DNA from: an uncultured Haloferula sp.
GTDB lineage: Bacteria > Verrucomicrobiota > Verrucomicrobiae > Verrucomicrobiales > Akkermansiaceae
DNA length: 9,664 bases
Assembly: GCA_946481625.1 (NCBI GenBank)
Contig: CAMLOZ010000091.1
Span: forward strand, 1-9,664
Reading direction: 5' to 3'
Shown here: positions 1 through 6,187 of the stretch, piece by piece
How positions within the stretch are numbered: the first letter of the stretch is position 1
Layout: each line of letters starts with the position of its first letter
Translations under genes and position numbers: made by a program
The notes under the pieces: generated by a model
The model's database searches: none
The model's input: only the letters and a program-made list of their open reading frames with translations
Told to the model about the DNA's origin: nothing

Positions 1-2
1 TT

Positions 3-80
3 GTCCGGCTGGTGGGGATTGGCATCGGATTCTTGTGGTCGAAGGTCAGGCATTCCTTTCGGAAGGATAAGGATTCCTAG
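3..80 (+). CDS. Possible C-terminal end of an upstream membrane protein (partial)
   Basis: The third forward frame is open from the window edge to a TAG at 78-80. It encodes about 25 residues: a hydrophobic Leu/Val/Gly/Ile stretch followed by a basic, charged tail (Lys, Arg, Asp). This looks like the last membrane helix and cytoplasmic tail of a protein that starts outside the window. The other two forward frames also end early and look less protein-like. The piece is too short to name a family, and an open frame of this length can occur by chance. Confidence 0.3.
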   Translation, partial: VRLVGIGIGFLWSKVRHSFRKDKDS

Positions 81-211
81 GTGTCTCTCCTAGCCGTGAT
101 CGGCCCCGGGAGCTTGAGTCGGGTGGAATCGGCACCCCGGCGTGTAATCGCCAATTTCGGCACACGCTGCTTTCTTGCACCGCGCAAACCGACCATTACG
201 CTTGCAGCACC

Positions 212-1223
212 ATGAAGACTTGGCACTACCACAGCTCCTCCGGTTCCACCGCCACGACCTCCGAAGAAAACCTCGCCGAACTCGTCGAGAGCGGAGCGAT
301 CAACTCCCAAACCCTGATGTGGACCCAGGGGATGGCCGGCTGGGAGCCCGCGGGGAAGGCGCTTCCCGACCTCTTCAAGGGTGCGGGTGCCCCGCCGCCG
401 CTGCCACCGGGAGGTAGTCCGCCGGCGATGGGCGGCAAGAGGTCGCACGAGATCGATTACGAGATCATCGGCGAGTCGATCCAGATGGTGGAGATCGAGC
501 TGGATCCGAACGAGACGGTGATCGCGGAAGGCGGGGCGATGAACTACATGGAAGACGGCATCGCCTTCGAGACGAAGATGGGCGACGGCTCGACGCCGGA
601 CCAAGGCTTCATGGGCAAGCTGATGGCCGTGGGCAAGCGAGCGCTGACAGGCGAGTCGATCTTCATGACCCACTTCACCAACCGCGGCGGCGGCAAGAAG
701 CGGGTGACCTTTGCCGCGCCGTATCCGGGTACGGTGGTGCCGGTGGATCTGGCCCAGCAGGGCGGCGAGCTGCTATGCCAGAAGGATGCCTTCCTGTGTG
801 CGGCGCTCGGCACGCAGATCGGGATCGCCTTCAACCGCAAGCTCGGCGCGGGGTTCTTCGGCGGCGAGGGCTTCATCCTCCAGCGCCTGCAGGGCGATGG
901 CATGGCGTTCATCCACGCCGGCGGCACGGTGGTGCGGAAGGAACTGAAGGGCGAGAAGCTCTTCGTGGACACCGGATGCCTGGTGGCTTTCACGAAGGGG
1001 ATCAACTATGACATCCAGCGCTCCGGGAATCTCAAGTCGATGCTCTTCCGATCTGGTCTTCGGCGGCGAGGGTCTCTTCCTCGCGACGCTGCAGGGTCAC
1101 GGCACGGTGTGGCTGCAGAGCATGCCCTTCGCGCGCCTCGCGCAGCGGATCACGGGCATGTATGCGAGCGGCAAGGGAGAAGGCTCGGTGATCGGCGGGC
1201 TGGGGAATTTGTTCGGGGATTGA
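212..1223 (+). CDS. GYF_2-AIM24 (TIGR00266-like) protein, frameshifted by a 13-base adapter insert
   Basis: Residues 1-55 form a GYF_2 domain (Trp4, then a TLMW..GM.GW pattern with Trp37 and Trp44), which in other proteins mediates protein binding. A Pro/Gly linker (about 58-72) leads to an AIM24/TIGR00266 domain from about residue 79 to the end. Two internally similar segments, [14 protein letters not shown] and the later [14 protein letters not shown], mark the family's repeated beta structure. The role of AIM24 domains in bacteria is poorly defined; no catalytic residues are expected. As written, the frame from ATG 212 shifts at 1042 and would end at 1240 in unrelated Arg-rich residues. 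Removing bases 1042-1054 joins it in frame to the stop at 1221-1223, giving a 332-residue protein with the normal C-terminus ([14 protein letters not shown]). The gene is therefore probably intact in the organism. There is no clear ribosome binding site; ATG 212 is chosen because the GYF_2 domain begins there. Confidence 0.9.
1042..1054 (+). other. Illumina adapter remnant (GCTCTTCCGATCT)
   Basis: These 13 bases are identical to the reverse complement of AGATCGGAAGAGC, the core shared by common Illumina TruSeq adapters. They lie inside the AIM24 coding sequence, and 13 is not a multiple of three, so they cause the frameshift. Deleting exactly these bases rejoins codons as Ser-Met-Val-Phe-Gly-Gly-Glu, which fits the family and matches the internal repeat at about residues 214-219 of the same protein. 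This is best read as an untrimmed read end built into the contig, not biology. Confidence 0.93.
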
Positions 1224-1278
1224 TGACGTGCGATGGCTAGGGAGGAAATGCCGATTCCGGAACCCGGAGGATAGCTGC

Positions 1279-1611
1279 TCAAAAATAGATAACCGTAGCT
1301 TTCGCCGCGGCCCACCCGAAGAGAATCGCCAGACCCAAGAGAAGTGCCAGGCCCGAAATCAGCGTGGCGCTTCTCGACTCCTGCGCGACCCGCTCGTTGC
1401 GGAGGGTAACGAGAACCCACAAGACAGGTAGCGGCAAAAGAAAGAAGCCCCAGTTGGCGACATGACGTGGAAATTCAAAGGGGTCGCCGAAATGCGGGTC
1501 GATGACAATGGATTTCTCGGTTACACGCATCGCCACGCTCACGATCAAGGTTCCGGCAAGGATGGTCACCCCTTGCATCGCACCGAGGATGGTCTGTGTC
1601 CGGTATTCCAT
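1279..1611 (-). CDS. Small membrane protein with three predicted helices, unknown function
   Basis: This 110-residue protein starts at ATG 1611 and ends at TGA 1279-1281. Hydrophobic segments fit three membrane helices at about residues 8-28, 51-70 and 82-106. A polar loop between the first two holds an acidic/aromatic patch (IDPHFGDPFEFPRH). A second, charged loop (RNERVAQESR) separates helices 2 and 3. I recognise no family. It lies 128 bases downstream of another small 3-TM gene on the same strand and is probably the last gene of a minus-strand operon that begins at 3528. It faces the AIM24 gene tail to tail, with only 55 bases between them. That gap contains a short inverted repeat (TCCGG-aac-CCGGA, 1256-1268) but no T-tract on either strand, so I do not call a terminator there. 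The forward frames over this region look like shadows. Confidence 0.72.
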   Translation of the reverse strand: MEYRTQTILGAMQGVTILAGTLIVSVAMRVTEKSIVIDPHFGDPFEFPRHVANWGFFLLPLPVLWVLVTLRNERVAQESRSATLISGLALLLGLAILFGWAAAKATVIYF

Positions 1612-1648
1612 GTCTCAAGAATTCGCTGCCCTTTCACAGTAAGAGCCA

Positions 1649-1689
1649 ACCGCCGAACCGACTGCGAGCGCAAAGCGATGATCGGCGGT
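1649..1689. repeat. 8-bp inverted repeat between two small membrane-protein genes
   Basis: ACCGCCGA at 1649-1656 is perfectly complementary to TCGGCGGT at 1682-1689, with a 25-base loop. It sits in the 128-base gap between the two minus-strand small membrane-protein genes. It could be an intercistronic RNA hairpin that affects mRNA stability or expression of the last gene. There is no following T-run on the minus strand, so it is not a standard intrinsic terminator. In GC-rich DNA a repeat of this size can also be chance. Confidence 0.35.
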
Positions 1690-1739
1690 GCCGGACCGGG
1701 GAAGCGACGGGTTCGGGATTCTCCGTTTCCAAAGGCGGA

Positions 1740-2084
1740 TCATTCCCGTCGGCGCCGGGTCTTGTCCACCTTCGCCCAGAGGATGCCGCCGGCGATGGCG
1801 CAGCCGAGTCCGGTGAGCGGAATCCAGTTTGGTAGGATCACGAAGGTGGCGTGATGATGGACCTCGGCGGCCGTAGAATTGGGATGGTCGGAAACGGGGA
1901 TGACCTCTGTCATCCCGGATGAGATGGGGAAGATCCGGAACAAGAAGGTCGTGCCCATGGCGAGAAACCCGGTCGCCATCAGGGCGACGGCGAGGATGGA
2001 GCGTTTCGTTTCTTTCGTCATGGCGGGGGAGGCGGTGGCCACCACGGTGAAGCATGCTATGATGTGAACGACCTGCAGGATCAT
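1740..2084 (-). CDS. Small membrane protein with a histidine cluster, unknown function
   Basis: I start this gene at ATG 2084, 5 bases after the stop of the chorismate-enzyme gene, giving 114 residues. A longer start at 2144 would overlap that gene by 55 bases and adds only an unremarkable polar stretch before the first helix. Three hydrophobic segments are visible: about residues 2-21, 28-52 and 81-105. The loop between helices 2 and 3 is polar and contains His67 and a His-His-His run at 76-78, which could bind metal, although three histidines alone are weak evidence. The C-terminus is strongly basic (KTRRRRE), consistent with a cytoplasmic end. I recognise no family. The tight spacing suggests co-transcription with the chorismate enzyme. 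Confidence 0.72.
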   Translation of the reverse strand: MILQVVHIIACFTVVATASPAMTKETKRSILAVALMATGFLAMGTTFLFRIFPISSGMTEVIPVSDHPNSTAAEVHHHATFVILPNWIPLTGLGCAIAGGILWAKVDKTRRRRE

Positions 2085-2089
2085 GGCAA

Positions 2090-3085
2090 TTACCAGCCGA
2101 AGCGTGCTTTCACCGCCTCGCGCTTGAGCCGCAATTCGCGCCATTCGTTGACGAGGCGGCTAGCCTCGATCACGCCGCAGCCGGCGGGCAGGCGGATCTC
2201 CCGGCCGCTCCACCACACGCCGCGGATGGCGACAATGGCGTGGAATTCGCCGGCGACGACGGCTCCGAAGGGCGCGCCGAAGCCGTCCGGCGTGCCGAGC
2301 CGTTCCCGCCACGCGATGAGCTGCTGCATGGTCTCCCGGGTACGGGGCAGGGGACCTAGCGCCGGGGTGGGGTGGAGGCGGCGCACGAGAGAATCCGGAT
2401 TCTCCGCGCGCTCGAGTTCGACCTCGATGGGCGTGTGGAAGTGGACGATGGAGCCGAGCTCCATGATGCCGCGCGGCCCGCGGCGGACGCGGCCGATATC
2501 GCCGAGCTTCGCGACGAGGGACTGCGCCACGTATTCGTGCTCGCGGATCTCCTTTTCATCGACGGCGAGGACATCGCGTTCCTCGGTGCGGGCGGTGCCG
2601 GCGAGCGCCATGGTTTTCAGCACGCCGTCGGCAAGCGAAAGCAAACGTTCTGGCGAGGCACCGGCGAAGCCCGAGTGCCCGTCCGTAAATCCGTAGCCGA
2701 GCAGCGGTTCGGCGGCTCCGGCCGCGGCGGCGAGCAAGGTCTCACCGGGGTCTTCCTCCAGCAGTCCGCGCTCCACCACCACCGGTACGGTCTTTTCGAA
2801 AACCCCGGCGCGGATGGCGGCGCTGATCTCCTGGAAAACGCCCGCGAAAGCCGAGGCATCCGGTGCCTCCCAGGTGCAGTCCGGGACGGAGGGCGGGGGG
2901 GCGGCGGTGCGGGCGGAGATCTCCCAGTGCTCCGGGATCAGCCATGGCTCCGCGGCGGTGAGGCCGAAGTCGTTCCGGTAGAAAGCCGTCGCGCCATCAG
3001 GTACGATGCTTGTCGTACGAAAGGTCCCGTAGCCGCGCAGGGTGCGACCGCCGGGCAGGTCGAGGAATGCGCTGGCTCCGCTCAC
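2090..3085 (-). CDS. menF: Chorismate-binding enzyme, probable isochorismate synthase
   Basis: This 331-residue protein carries the chorismate-binding domain of the MenF/EntC/TrpE family, which in MenF/EntC converts chorismate to isochorismate for menaquinone or siderophore synthesis. Visible motifs in order: IRAGVFEKTV (about 91-100, with Lys98 at the position of the family's water-activating lysine), FAGASPERLL (140-149), ALAGT (160-164), E-REHEYV (179-185), HFHTP (215-219), LHPTPA (237-242), EFHAIVAIRG (280-289), AGCGVI (301-306) and EWREL (314-318) with Lys321. The protein is shorter than E. coli MenF (about 430 residues), mainly at the N-terminus. The usual GG after LHPTPAV is replaced (ALGPLPR). 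It starts with GTG, whose last bases overlap the TGA of the upstream gene (GTGA, 4-base overlap), so the two are probably translationally coupled. No other menaquinone genes are in the window. Aminodeoxychorismate or anthranilate synthase is a less likely alternative. Confidence 0.87.
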   Translation of the reverse strand: MSGASAFLDLPGGRTLRGYGTFRTTSIVPDGATAFYRNDFGLTAAEPWLIPEHWEISARTAAPPPSVPDCTWEAPDASAFAGVFQEISAAIRAGVFEKTVPVVVERGLLEEDPGETLLAAAAGAAEPLLGYGFTDGHSGFAGASPERLLSLADGVLKTMALAGTARTEERDVLAVDEKEIREHEYVAQSLVAKLGDIGRVRRGPRGIMELGSIVHFHTPIEVELERAENPDSLVRRLHPTPALGPLPRTRETMQQLIAWRERLGTPDGFGAPFGAVVAGEFHAIVAIRGVWWSGREIRLPAGCGVIEASRLVNEWRELRLKREAVKARFGW

Positions 3086-3528
3086 GCCTCCGGCCCCCCC
3101 GCTTTGAGCCGGTCGATCTCAGCGCCCATCGCGGCGGTGAGTTGTTCGAGCTCGCCGGCACGGTCCTGGAGCCGGGCGGCGCGTTGTCCGTGGATCGCGA
3201 ACCCGATGGCGAAGAGAATCACGCCCGTGGGGATGAGTAGCCCCGCGGCACCCATGGTGACCGATACCCAGGTATTGAAGCCGGGGGTGGAAGTCGATGC
3301 GGCAAAGCCACCGGGGCCGGTACTTCTGATTGAATCGATGACCATCCACGTGCCCACGGCATAGGTGATGGGTCCGAGGGTGTTGAACGCCGTCCCGACG
3401 GCCATGAGCCACCAGGAGGCGCCGCGCCGGTTCCGCCACAAGCCGGCGAGTCCGATCCAGAATCCGGACATGAGCCCGAGGAAGACAATCAGCGAAACGA
3501 CGGAAACCCAACCGGTGGTGGAGCTCAT
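3082..3528 (-). CDS. 3-TM membrane protein with C-terminal coiled coil, unknown function
   Basis: I start at ATG 3528 (148 residues); a TTG four codons upstream at 3540 is possible but less likely. GGATGG lies a few bases before the ATG and may be a weak ribosome binding site. Three hydrophobic segments occur at about residues 7-30, 39-62 and 84-110, with an Arg-rich loop (WRNRRG) between the first two and a Gly/Ser/Thr/Pro-rich loop before the third. Residues about 113-142 are charged with leucines in heptad-like spacing (ARLQDRAGELEQL...EIDRL), suggesting a cytoplasmic coiled coil that oligomerises or contacts a partner. It is the first gene of the minus-strand cluster and overlaps the chorismate enzyme by 4 bases. 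I recognise no family. Confidence 0.78.
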   Translation of the reverse strand: MSSTTGWVSVVSLIVFLGLMSGFWIGLAGLWRNRRGASWWLMAVGTAFNTLGPITYAVGTWMVIDSIRSTGPGGFAASTSTPGFNTWVSVTMGAAGLLIPTGVILFAIGFAIHGQRAARLQDRAGELEQLTAAMGAEIDRLKAGGPEA

Positions 3529-3788
3529 GGCGCCATCCAATCGCGTAGGGCAGTCGGCGTCAATCGCGACCCCGTATTCAAAAAGTCCATTGAGCCGCCG
3601 TGACGGGTGGCTGCCGCTATGATCGAAGCGCCATGGGACGCGAAATTACCTACGCGAAAAATGACGGAATTCGGCCTTCGGATCGGAGCTTTTGTCTCGA
3701 CTTCCCGGCCTGTTTGTTTTGTCCTGCCAAACAGGTTTCCCCAAGAAAGCCTGTTAACCCTACCTCCCACCTCAAACCCAAAAACCCG
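3529..3788. promoter_or_regulatory. Divergent intergenic region, promoters presumed
   Basis: This 260-base gap separates the minus-strand cluster from the plus-strand PEP-CTERM gene, so both promoters should lie here. I could not find a convincing -35/-10 pair or a sigma-54 -24/-12 site for either. Visible structures are a 14-base-period direct repeat of ACGCGAAA (3638-3645 and 3652-3659), an inverted pair TCGCGTA (3541-3547) and TACGCGA (3651-3657), and the strong hairpin listed separately. The forward frame upstream of 3789 is open to 3600, but its translation looks non-coding. Confidence 0.5.
3709..3735 (+). promoter_or_regulatory. Inverted repeat in the leader of the PEP-CTERM gene
   Basis: CCTGTTTG (3709-3716) and CAAACAGG (3728-3735) are perfect 8-base complements around an 11-base loop, ending 53 bases before the ATG. 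In the plus-strand transcript this would form a hairpin; as DNA it could be a dyad operator. The half-sequence GCCTGTT recurs at 3749-3755. No T-run follows, so it is not a terminator. Confidence 0.45.
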
Positions 3789-6044
3789 ATGACGACCCGG
3801 CAGCAGCTCGTGTCCTGTGGTGTGTCGTGTGCCCTCGCCCTTTCCGGTTCCGTCCTCGCGGCGGACAACCTGTGGGACGGAAGCGACAGCAACGACTGGA
3901 ACGACCCCGACAATTGGAGTCTCAACCGCGTCCCCGTGAAGACGGGTTTCGCCGACAACGCGGCGGTGAATACGCTGAACAATTTCCCGGTGATCACCGG
4001 GACGATTTCGACAATCCCGCAGGACATTTTCATCGGTAATGGCGCGGGTGGCAACGGCCGCGTCGACCACACGGCGGGGACGCTCTCCTCCGGCGGGGGG
4101 AATTGGATGTTCATCGGTCGGGAAGGTGGCACCGGCGTTTACAATCTGGCGGATACGGCGGGGTCCGGCGGTACCCTCACGGGCTTCGCAACCGGCGCCG
4201 GCAGCTTGGACGTGGGCGGGAACGGCCGTCTCTACGTCGGCGGCGGCGTGACCGGTAGCGGCGGCAACGGCACGATGAACATGAACACCAGCGGCACGGT
4301 CACTTCTTCGGACTTGGCGATCGGTGCCCGCGGCGCGACCGGTCTGATGAACCTCGATGCCGGGACGGTGAACACCAGCGGATGGAATTTCATCGGCAAG
4401 GAAGAAGGTGCGGCGGGCGGTAGCGGCACGCTGCGCATCAGCGGCGGCACCATCAACAACGTGGGCACCCGCACTTTCATCGGCCAGGGCAATTCCGCGG
4501 GCACGATGGAGATGAGCGGCGGCACCTACAACAACACCACGGTGAACAACGATACCTTCTTTGCCGTGGGGGTGGGCAACAATGCCAACGCGACGACCGC
4601 CAGCCTCACGATGACCGGCGGCACGATCAACGCGAACCGCGCGTTCTCGATCGGCGGCATGGAGGCCTTCGGCGGCAATGGCGGCTTCACCGGTTCCGGC
4701 AAAGGTATCGTGACGGTGAACGGCGCGAGTGCCTTGATCAACGTGACGGGACAGATGTTCGTCGCCCAAGGTGCCGGGAGCACCGGCACCCTGAATGTCC
4801 AAAACGGCACGGTGCAGATGACCGATTGGCTGGCGGTCGGCAGGGCTGGCGGCACGGGCGTGCTCAATCTCAGTGGAGGCACCGTGACCAAGAGTGGAGC
4901 CGGCAATCTCGTGTTGGGAACAGGCACCAACGGCTCGGGCACGATCAACCATACCGGCGGAACGCTTACCGTGAGCAGCGGCGCGACCTGGCTCGGCGAG
5001 GATGCCCTCGGTGGTGTCGGCACCGGCACCTACAACCTCTCCGGCACGGGCGTGGCGAATCTCGGCGTGCTGCGGATCGGGCAGAACAGCACCGCGCAGG
5101 GCACCTTCAATCTGAACGGCGGCACCGCGAACATCGCGGCCATCCAGTCGGGATCGACGGGAGCGACGCGGGTTTTCAACTTCAACGGCGGCCTGCTGCG
5201 CGCGACCGCCGCTAGCGCCAACTACATGGAAGGCATCGGCCGGGCGAACGTCCGCGACGGCGGGGCGAGCATCGACACGGACGGCAACAACATCACCATC
5301 AACCAGACGCTGGAGCATTCGAACATCGGCGGGGACAACGCGCTCGATGGTGGCTTGACCAAGTCCGGTGCCGGCACACTTTCGCTCGGCGGAACGAATA
5401 CCTATACCGGCAAGACCACGGTCCAAACCGGAACGCTGGCGCTGACTAGCACCGGCTCGATCGGCGCTTCCACGACCATCGAGGTCCAGGCGGGTGCGAT
5501 CCTCGATGTATCCTCCGTGACGAATTGGACGCTGGGCGCGACGCAGAGCCTGACCGGCCACGGCACGGTGAATGCGAGCGCGGGCGCCCAGCTCGCCGGC
5601 ACCGTCGGACCGGGTTCCTCGCCCGGCACGCTTACGATCAACGGGGCGACCGCCATGAGCGGCACCTACGACTACGAATACACCGGCGGCGGCACCGCGG
5701 CGGATCTACTTGATGTAAACGGCGCGTTCTCCCTTGCCGGCGCGACCCTGTCGCTCACCGATCTGGGCGCCTTCAACATCGGCGACAAGTTCACGCTGGC
5801 GGCCTACGATTCGCTGACCGGTATGTTCTCCAACTACAATGCCGACGACGCGCTGTGGATCATCAACGGCGGCGTCTGGTTGCTCGATTACAACGACGCC
5901 GCGCCGGGCTCCAACGGCGGCGGAGATCTTCAAACCCCGGGTGCGGGCTACGGCTACATCACGCTCACGGCCGTGCCGGAGCCGGCCGCGGTCCTCATCG
6001 GGAGTCTAGGTTTGCTGGCATTGGTCCGCCGGCGAAGGGGATGA
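3789..6044 (+). CDS. Secreted beta-solenoid repeat protein with PEP-CTERM sorting signal
   Basis: From ATG 3789 the protein has 751 residues. Residues 1-24 are a typical signal peptide (basic start, hydrophobic core, cleavage likely after SVLA), which fixes the start although the frame is open to 3600. An N-terminal segment (about 25-78) with Trp and Asp/Asn residues is common in this protein class. About 13 degenerate repeats follow (residues 79-457), then an autotransporter-associated beta-strand repeat near 521-552 (LTKSGAGTLSLGG..TYTG). A segment of about 560-725 contains GPGSSPGTLTING. The end is a PEP-CTERM signal: VPEP at 729-732, a hydrophobic helix, then RRRR. Exosortase enzymes recognise such tails and anchor the protein at the outer surface, often with exopolysaccharide. 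No outer-membrane autotransporter barrel is present, so despite the repeat family this is not a self-exporting autotransporter. The role is probably structural or adhesive; no enzymatic motif is seen. There is no clear ribosome binding site. Confidence 0.93.
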   Translation: MTTRQQLVSCGVSCALALSGSVLAADNLWDGSDSNDWNDPDNWSLNRVPVKTGFADNAAVNTLNNFPVITGTISTIPQDIFIGNGAGGNGRVDHTAGTLSSGGGNWMFIGREGGTGVYNLADTAGSGGTLTGFATGAGSLDVGGNGRLYVGGGVTGSGGNGTMNMNTSGTVTSSDLAIGARGATGLMNLDAGTVNTSGWNFIGKEEGAAGGSGTLRISGGTINNVGTRTFIGQGNSAGTMEMSGGTYNNTTVNNDTFFAVGVGNNANATTASLTMTGGTINANRAFSIGGMEAFGGNGGFTGSGKGIVTVNGASALINVTGQMFVAQGAGSTGTLNVQNGTVQMTDWLAVGRAGGTGVLNLSGGTVTKSGAGNLVLGTGTNGSGTINHTGGTLTVSSGATWLGEDALGGVGTGTYNLSGTGVANLGVLRIGQNSTAQGTFNLNGGTANIAAIQSGSTGATRVFNFNGGLLRATAASANYMEGIGRANVRDGGASIDTDGNNITINQTLEHSNIGGDNALDGGLTKSGAGTLSLGGTNTYTGKTTVQTGTLALTSTGSIGASTTIEVQAGAILDVSSVTNWTLGATQSLTGHGTVNASAGAQLAGTVGPGSSPGTLTINGATAMSGTYDYEYTGGGTAADLLDVNGAFSLAGATLSLTDLGAFNIGDKFTLAAYDSLTGMFSNYNADDALWIINGGVWLLDYNDAAPGSNGGGDLQTPGAGYGYITLTAVPEPAAVLIGSLGLLALVRRRRG
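4023..5160 (+). repeat. About 13 degenerate protein-level repeats (beta-solenoid type)
   Basis: Within the PEP-CTERM protein, residues about 79-457 repeat a unit of roughly 24-45 residues. Its pattern is hydrophobic-x-(I/V)-G, a Gly-rich turn, G-T-x-N-(L/I/M), x-x-G-G-T-(V/I/L), then a short Asn/Ser/Thr turn. Clear units start near IFIGNG, MFIGRE, LYVGGG, LAIGAR, NFIGKE, TFIGQG, FFAVGV, AFSIGG, MFVAQG, LAVGRA, LVLGTG, WLGEDA and LRIGQN. DNA similarity between units is low apart from short GC-rich words such as ggcggcacc, so the array is old rather than recently amplified. Confidence 0.8.
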
Positions 6045-6060
6045 CGGGTTCTGTCCCCGG

Positions 6061-6099
6061 AGCCGCGCTTCCGAAGAGGGGGCGCGGCTTTCTCTTTTT
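6061..6099 (+). terminator. Intrinsic terminator after the PEP-CTERM gene
   Basis: AGCCGCGC (6061-6068) pairs perfectly with GCGCGGCT (6082-6089) around a 13-base loop, and G-T wobbles can extend the stem. A T-rich tract (TTCTCTTTTT) follows to 6099. It begins 16 bases after the stop codon, so it should end that transcript and separate it from the GH5 gene. Confidence 0.82.
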
Positions 6100-6187
6100 A
6101 GGGTGGAGGGATTCGTGATGGCGCGCAAATATGCCGTGCAGTGCGCGGTTGCCCGCACACGTAGAGCGTGTCCACTGTCCCCGGTCC

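Noticed and set aside
1042..1240. Programmed frameshift or natural pseudogene in the AIM24 gene
   Set aside because: The inserted bases are exactly an Illumina adapter core and no slippery site is needed to explain the shift.
1462..1854. Plus-strand open frame across the two small membrane-protein genes
   Set aside because: Polar, Arg-rich, family-less translation spanning a gap and two genes with clear membrane helices on the other strand.
2372..3364. Plus-strand open frame of 330 residues over the chorismate-enzyme gene
   Set aside because: Gly/Arg/Ala-rich translation without motifs; the minus strand has all chorismate-enzyme motifs in order.
4023..5160. CRISPR array or DNA tandem repeats
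   Set aside because: The periodicity is at protein level in a coding frame. DNA units differ in sequence and length, with no conserved direct repeat and spacer pattern.
3525..5561. Long minus-strand open frame opposite the PEP-CTERM gene (678 residues)
   Set aside because: Its translation is rich in Ala, Arg, His and Gly with no domain or signal, and it is fully antisense to a well-supported gene. High GC makes such frames common.
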